Shown here one piece after another: positions 58,796 through 64,000 of a stretch of 64,000 nt of DNA (positions are counted from its first letter, which is position 1; every line of letters begins with the position of its first letter). The DNA lies in contig CM048846.1 in the NCBI GenBank assembly GCA_026545225.1, forward strand, positions 14,781,975 to 14,845,974, in the 5' to 3' direction. The DNA is from Cornus controversa. Taxonomy: Eukaryota > Streptophyta > Magnoliopsida > Cornales > Cornaceae. The position numbers and the translations under genes are program-made. Below the pieces are notes generated by a model. It was not told where the DNA came from and did no database searches. It saw nothing but the letters and a program-made list of their open reading frames with translations.

Positions 58796-59269
58796 TATTT
58801 CCGCGCATTTACGAAAATTTATAAAAAAAAAAAAAGAGAAATAGTTGGAGTATCACGTTAACAATAATAATAATAAAAGATTACTATAACTCACTGAGTC
58901 TCTTCGGGAGTCTCAATAGTGAACGTAATGATTTTGAAACTTCAACATAATCTCCTCGACGATTATATTTTTGGTGGAAAACTGGCGAGCAAATAATCAA
59001 TTTGTGAGGGTAGTTGCCTTTAGGTTACATGTGCCAACTGAATGTTCTCCTATCCCGCCTTCCATCACAATGCTAGCCTATGAAAGAACCATATTTAAAT
59101 GAGCACTATATAAACTGGTTTGCCGAACACCTAGGTTGTCCGATCACAGCAAAAATAACATCAGCCTCGATTACACAACCAGACTCGTTGTCGACCTTTG
59201 ACAACTTTGCCTTTTCATCCTCTGGTACAATTACCTTAACTCAGGATGATTAGGACAAGTTCAAATAGA
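58796..59269 (+). repeat. Array unit U16 (about 716-bp deletion)
   Basis: CAAATAATCAATTT at about 59000 is joined to GTGAGGGTAGTTGCC, removing the whole coding-like module. Confidence 0.85.
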
Positions 59270-60321
59270 TATTCCCGTGCATTTATGTGAAATTTATAAA
59301 AAAAAAATGAGAAATTATTGGAGTATCACATTAACAACAATAATAATAAAAGACTACTATAACTCACTGAGTCTCTTCGGGAGTCTCAATAGTGAAAGTA
59401 ATGATTTTGAAACTTCAAAATAATCTCCTCGACGACTATATTTTTGGTGAAAAACTGGCGAACAAATAATCGGTTTCAGGAGGCCAAACAGGCGGCGGAG
59501 AACTCAAGCCCCACCCGTTCGCCACATACTATTTGTTGCAACACCAGCCGGAGACATACCACTAGCCGGTTTCATACCACCAGCTAGGGGCAACATACCG
59601 CTAGTCGCAGCTGGTGACTTACCACCCACTTGCAGCGACGACATGGGTGGCATACCACCAGTTGGCGCCTCAGTTGACCTAGGCGTTTTGATGGCAGATC
59701 GTGGGGTACTTCGGCGATCCAAATGTTTGGCTGAAAGGTATATCATACCAACGGTCCACTATAGGAAGTCAACCAAAAAGGAAATAGGGGCCTGCCGTCT
59801 CGTAGCCATTAAGCCTCGTGTTGTCACAGATGAAGTTGGCAGCCAAAACATACCAATAGTCCAAAGAAGGGCAATTACAGATAATGTAGGTGGAGATTAG
59901 GTTAATCAAGTTGTTCACCAAGGGCAAAAAATTATGGCCAAACAACTCGTTGCTGGGTTGCCACTGTTTCAACCAGTACTGCTCCAACCACAGGGAATTT
60001 TTTGATGACAATTCTGATGGTTCGCATGATTAAAGTGATCCAGGAACGGCCTTTTATTATTTTGATGACATTTCTGATAGCCTGTCTGACAGTGCTCCAG
60101 AAGATCATATACTGAAAATAATTAAAAGAGAAGTGGAACAGATTTACCAGTTCGACATGAATTTGCTAAAAGATAAAACAAAATTATTTTGTGAGGGTAG
60201 TTGCCTTTAGGTTACATGTGCCAGCTGAATGTTCTCCTATACCGCCTTCCATCACAATGCCAGCCTATGAAAGAACCATATTTAAAGGGGCACTATATAA
60301 AGTGGTTTGCCGAACACCTAG
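59270..60321 (+). repeat. Array unit U17, interrupted by a solo LTR
   Basis: The unit has an open module at 59643-59900 and proceeds to GCCGAACACCTAG, where a solo LTR is inserted. The remainder continues at 63444 with CCTAGGTTGTCCGATCACA. Confidence 0.88.
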
Positions 60322-61549
60322 TGTAATACCCCAGAAAATTTAGGTGTCAATTTAATCTCTTTACATTATTACTTTATTTTATTAATTCATGTGAAATGTT
60401 TTTTTTTATATAAATTATCATTGTAGGTGAGTTGCTTGTCTTTTATACATGCATATTGTCATTTTATGTGAATTGGTATCAATTGTGTGTTATTTTATTT
60501 AAATGTTTTGGGTTGGGCTAGGGAGGAATTTGGGCTAGGATGAGTGGGTTAAGGTTATGTTTAAAAGGATGGGCCTAGGGTTATAATAATATTATTATTG
60601 CTATATTTATTATTATTAATTTGATTTTTATTAGTTTTAGGAAAAACAATAAAAGAATAATTAAAACAAAAAGGAAAAGAAAAGAAGAAGAAATTAGGGT
60701 TTGCCGTTGTTGTACGCACAGAACTAAAAGAGAGTAAACGAAAGAGAGAAGGGAGTGACGATCAGGAGAACAAGTTTATTCGTCAGAAAAAAGGCAAGTT
60801 TAATTATTCTCTTCCCCCTTGAATCCGTATGCATAGTCTAGGTTTGAGCATTTATTTATATTAAAAATTTGTAGTTAATTGCACGTTTATATTTTTCTAC
60901 TATTGATAAATTTCGTGAGATTAACTATGATGATTGTATGTAGATTTAATTGATTTTGTTCATGTAAGGTTATATGCATATGTGTTCATGTATATGTATA
61001 TTGTGTTAAGGAAGAAATCATTCATTTATGTAATTTGTAAGAAATAATTGTTTAGTTGTGAATCTACTATGTTGGGATTATATTGTAAACAACTCTGAAT
61101 CCTTAGGAAAACAGATCGTGAATTATTGAGTTTTAAATTTTTAAATTTTGCGAAGAACCCTAGAACTTGTGAATTAGGGGTTTTTGATTCGGACAATTTT
61201 TGATGGGGCTTTTTGTACCAATGGGTAGAGGGGATCAAGAGGAGAAGAACGGTACAAAAATCAGGCTGATCGGAGGTCGGACGAAGCCAGAATCAGCGCC
61301 GAAAAATCCCCCAGCGCGCTGCCTGCGCGCTGGGGAAGACAACCCAGCTGGCGCGTGACCCCCACGCGCGCCGCCGGCTAGTGGGGGCGCGTCCGGCCGG
61401 CGCCGGCACCGTCACGTGGCCGGAACATTATTTTCGGGCCCCACTCGCGGGGCCCTATCTCTGGGTCCAATATGGGCCCATTCCGAATTGTTTTGATATT
61501 TATTTTGTATTTTTGAAACTTTTGGGAAAACTTGAAAATCTGGAAAAAT

Positions 61550-62230
61550 TATTTTTTAAAAATACTTTTATAATTCTAAAAATTCCAAAAATTTTATGTC
61601 AACTTTCTGGGAGCTTAAGGGGCTTGGAGTTTAAATTTCATAGCAAAATGTTTTACCATTGTCTTTAAATTAATTTTTAAAGTGTCTAAAAACTGGATTT
61701 TTCAGCCTCTTTAATTTTAGAAAATAGTTAGAAATTTCCAAAAATTCCGAAATTTTTACTGTAGCTCTATAGAGGCTAAATACACTTGGGTTTAAAGTTT
61801 CAACTCAAAATAATCTTTCCTTGCTGTTCAATTGATTTTTAAAGTGTCTAAAAGTTGGATTTTTCGCTTTCTATAATTTTAGAAAATACTTTTATAATTC
61901 CAAAAATTTCCAAATTTTTACTGTAATTCTTTGGAGGATAAATACACTTGGGTTTAAATTTTCAACTCAAAATAATCCTTCCTTGCTGTTCAATTGATTT
62001 TTAAAGTGTCTAAAAGTTGGATTTTTCACTTTCTGTAATTTTAGAAAATACTTCTGAAATTCCAAAAATTCCCAACATTTTTCTGTAACTGTTTAGAGAT
62101 TAAATGACCTTGGGTTTAAATTTTCACCTCGAATTGAGCTTCCCTTGGTGTTCAATTAATTTTTAAAGTGCCTAAAAGTTGGATTTTCACCTTCTTTGGT
62201 TTATTAAAAATATTTTTAAATTACAGAAAA
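61550..62230. repeat. Tandem repeat within the solo LTR, 4 x 162 bp
   Basis: AAAGTGTCTAAAA occurs at 61679, 61841, 62003 and (AAAGTGCCTAAAA) 62165, exactly 162 bp apart. Between them, GGATTTTTC, TTTTAGAAAAT, CCAAAAATT and TTGGGTTTAAA recur in order with divergence. Confidence 0.85.
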
Positions 62231-62563
62231 TTCCAGAATATTTTCTTAATGTTCTTAGAAGTGAAATAGGCCCAGAAACCTAGATAAAAGTAAGTTTAGA
62301 TCCCCTCGGAGATTTGAGTGTATTGGAGGTTGGTTTGGGGAATTGTTTCCTCTAATGGATGTTAAGTTATTTTGATTTAATCGATTGTGTTTATTATATA
62401 TATAAATGCACATGGGATACTTGATTTAGGTTCACTTGTGAATGATTTGTTGTATGGGGATAATTGCATAGTTGATAATTCAAATTGGTAGTCTGTGCAA
62501 ATTAAAAATCATAATACATCTTGTTTATTTATTATTTCATATTGGGAATGCATTTGTATTTTT

Positions 62564-62758
62564 ATTTGGCATGTAAGGATTGTCCGGCGTGTCAGGATCG
62601 CCCATACCTAATAAGGTATTTATATTTTATTTGGCATGTAAGGATTGCCCGGCGTGTCAGGATCGCCCATACCTAGTAAGGTATTTATATTTTATTTGGC
62701 ATGTAAGGATTGCCCGGCGTGTCAGGATCGCCCATCCCTATTAATGTATTCATGCATT
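62564..62758. repeat. Tandem repeat within the solo LTR, 3 x 65 bp
   Basis: ATTTGGCATGTAAGGATTG begins at 62564, 62629 and 62694. Each copy continues GGCGTGTCAGGATCGCCCAT and TAAGGTATTTATATTTT, with very few differences, so expansion is recent. Confidence 0.92.
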
Positions 62759-63443
62759 ATAATCGACATATCATGATTGCATAGATTTCATAAAATACAT
62801 ACATATGTATCTTTATTTGTGAACATAAAGAAGGGGATCGTTTTATATTGTAAGGGTTGTTGAGGAAATATATGAGATGATTTGTATCTTTAAAAGTATG
62901 AACTGAATAAGGAATAAACTGAGGGGTTGAACGTATATTTATCTATTGTGTCCCTCACATTGAGGGTATGTATATTGATTCTCTGATTGGGATGTAGTAG
63001 ATAGAACTTGCTCGTGAGTTTAATCCACTTTGTTGATATTTCAGGTCCCAAGCAGTTTCCCCTGCGAGGATAGAGTACTAGGGTTGGGCTGTGACAGACA
63101 TCTACTCTCACCAGTCTCAGGGTAGGAATCTATTTTTTTTCTTCAGGAGTAAAACTATGAACTCATTTAGAGGTTTTGGTTTTGGATTTCAATTTAAGTG
63201 TTGAACTTTTATTTCTTTCTGGTTAAGGGGTACTTGGGTTACGGGACTTCCAAATTGTATTACCAGAATTTAATGATTTACTTATCAACTATTTCAATTC
63301 AATGGGATTTCTGTTCAGCTTTTAGCAATTGTTCTATTTCTGTCTTTTGCATCTATGCTTGTTGCTATCAGTGGTTAATATTCCTCAGGTTTTGTGTATG
63401 AGACTGGCCACCTCATGCGCAAAATTTTCTGGGGGGTATTTCA

Positions 63444-64000
63444 CCTAGGTTGTCCGATCACAACAAAAACAACATCAACCTCGATTACACAACCAGACTC
63501 GTTGTCGACCTTTGACAACTCTGTCTCTTCATCCTCTGGTTCAATTACCTTGACTCGGGATGATTAGTACAAGTTCAAATAGATATTTAATGAGATGGAT
63601 ACATCATCCAGCCAACCTCCACTTATTCTCACTCTGGTACTTTTGCATTTGCACATTGCATATCTATATCTTTGACACCATGGATCATTGATTCTGGTGT
63701 TTCAGACAATATGAGTGGTATTCATCCTTCCACCAATCCATTGTCGGGAAGGCTAACATATCTATTACTCTTTTTAACTTTATCGAATGCATTTTATGTT
63801 CCGATCCTTACTACTAATCTTATTTCTGTTAGTAGTGTTACAAAATAATTAAATTGTAGTTTCACGTTATTTCCATCTCACTGTGATTTTCTTAATGTGG
63901 TGTCGAAGTGGACAATTGGTATTCCCGCTATTTCTATAAAATTGATAAGAAAGAGAGGAAAAACAGTTGGAGTATCAATTAATAATAATAATAATAATAA
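63444..64000 (+). repeat. Array continuation with retained protease segment
   Basis: After the solo LTR the U17 linker resumes (CAGACTCGTTGTCGACC, GATTAGTACAAGTTCAAATAG) but, unlike the other units, it continues into protease sequence (GACACCATGGATCATTGATTCTGGTG, IIDSGVSDNMSG), then ACAAAATAATTAAATTG, GGACAATTGGTATTCCCGC and an (AAT)n run at the window edge. It matches 27.9-28.55 kb in order and shows what the units lost. The repeat probably continues beyond the window. Confidence 0.8.

Larger units (their letters stand above)
41798..60321 (+). repeat. Tandem array, 1.19-kb unit, 17 units including partial ones
   Basis: The phrase CACATACTATTTGTTGCAGC or a close variant occurs at about 42052, 42899, 44089, 45279, 46468, 47657, 48849, 49942, 51132, 52320, 53510, 54701, 55890, 56668, 57860 and 59523. 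Spacing is 1188-1192 bp except where deletions shorten units. Unit order is ATATTCCCGCGCATTTATG, (AAT)n, CTCCTCGACGACTATAT, ETKQAA/GDIPP coding-like module, MADRGV...GGD module, gag-tail pieces and the QPDSLSTFDNS linker. The gag tail is homologous to the minus-strand copia at 25.2-25.85 kb. No LTRs separate units, so growth was probably by unequal crossing-over. Confidence 0.93.
60322..63443. mobile_element. Solo LTR of a Ty3-gypsy-type element, 3122 bp
   Basis: It begins TGTAATACCCCAGAAAATTT and ends AAATTTTCTGGGGGGTATTTCA, so it has TG...CA termini inside a roughly 20-bp inverted repeat. It is flanked by CCTAG at 60317-60321 and 63444-63448, a perfect 5-bp target duplication. The body holds a GC-rich block near 61310-61440, a 162-bp tandem repeat and a 65-bp tandem repeat. 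There is no internal element sequence. The CACCCC/TACCCC-type terminus and large size suggest a gypsy chromovirus LTR. It does not resemble the Tekay LTRs elsewhere in the window. Confidence 0.88.

Noticed and set aside
42048-60011. Recurring minus-strand open frames of 60-111 codons in the array
   Set aside because: They are antisense to the plus-strand module and gag tail and recur only because the units are near-identical; composition and homology support the plus strand.
40771-60321. CRISPR-like or gene-cluster reading of the regular repeats
   Set aside because: Units are 1.19 kb, spacers do not exist and the surroundings are plant retroelements, so this is a satellite-like array.

Overview
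This window looks like a repeat-dominated stretch of a eudicot-type plant nuclear genome. It is AT-rich and carries plant-specific transposon families: a Ty1-copia element, Ty3-gypsy elements with Athila-like, Tekay (chromodomain) and probably Tat-like features, an L1-type LINE with a DUF4283 ORF1, and several small TIR elements. It also holds broken pieces of plant gene families (FBA-type F-box, LRK10-like receptor kinase, a COP1-interacting-protein-7-like exon). I found no intact host gene, no tRNA or rRNA gene and no prokaryotic signature. Every call is by eye from the sequence; no database search was possible.

Layout. 1-5.3 kb: AT-rich DNA with a hAT-like MITE (586-870), a foldback (1661-1742), and a LINE remnant (about 3.84-5.26 kb) next to a GC-rich MITE (3462-3827). 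5.99-6.86 kb: a large inverted repeat of ACATACCACCAGC-type minisatellite plus a fragment of the family that forms the large array further right. 8.7-10.8 kb: fragments of two unrelated host genes between copies of one intron, then GC-rich 190-bp and 139-bp tandem repeats. 11.48-14.68 kb: a small TIR element split by a 2.82-kb Tekay-type solo LTR with target duplication GTCCC. 14.7-18.2 kb: an LTR-like remnant and two TIR elements. 19.2-20.25 kb: F-box pseudogene. 20.45-25.85 kb: degenerate minus-strand copia element. 27.7-28.7 kb: plus-strand fragment of the same copia-derived family. 28.7-31.8 kb: Athila-like LTR, primer-binding site and a 170-codon ORF. 31.8-37.46 kb: Tekay pol, chromodomain, polypurine tract and 3' LTR. 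37.46-40.77 kb: the 3' end of another gypsy element.

40.77-64.0 kb is the most unusual part: a tandem array of about 17 units with a 1.19-kb period. Its unit is a chimera of copia gag-tail sequence, an (AAT)n spacer and a coding-like module rich in GDIPP/GGIPP repeats. Six consecutive units (U2-U7) recur as U8-U13 at a constant offset of about 7.04 kb, which is a higher-order repeat. The last unit is split by a 3.12-kb solo LTR (60322-63443) with target duplication CCTAG.

The genes do not form a pathway. The window reads as a history: a copia-derived chimera dispersed and one copy expanded by unequal crossing-over; gypsy and small TIR elements inserted into each other; LTR-LTR recombination left solo LTRs; host gene pieces were copied in and decayed.
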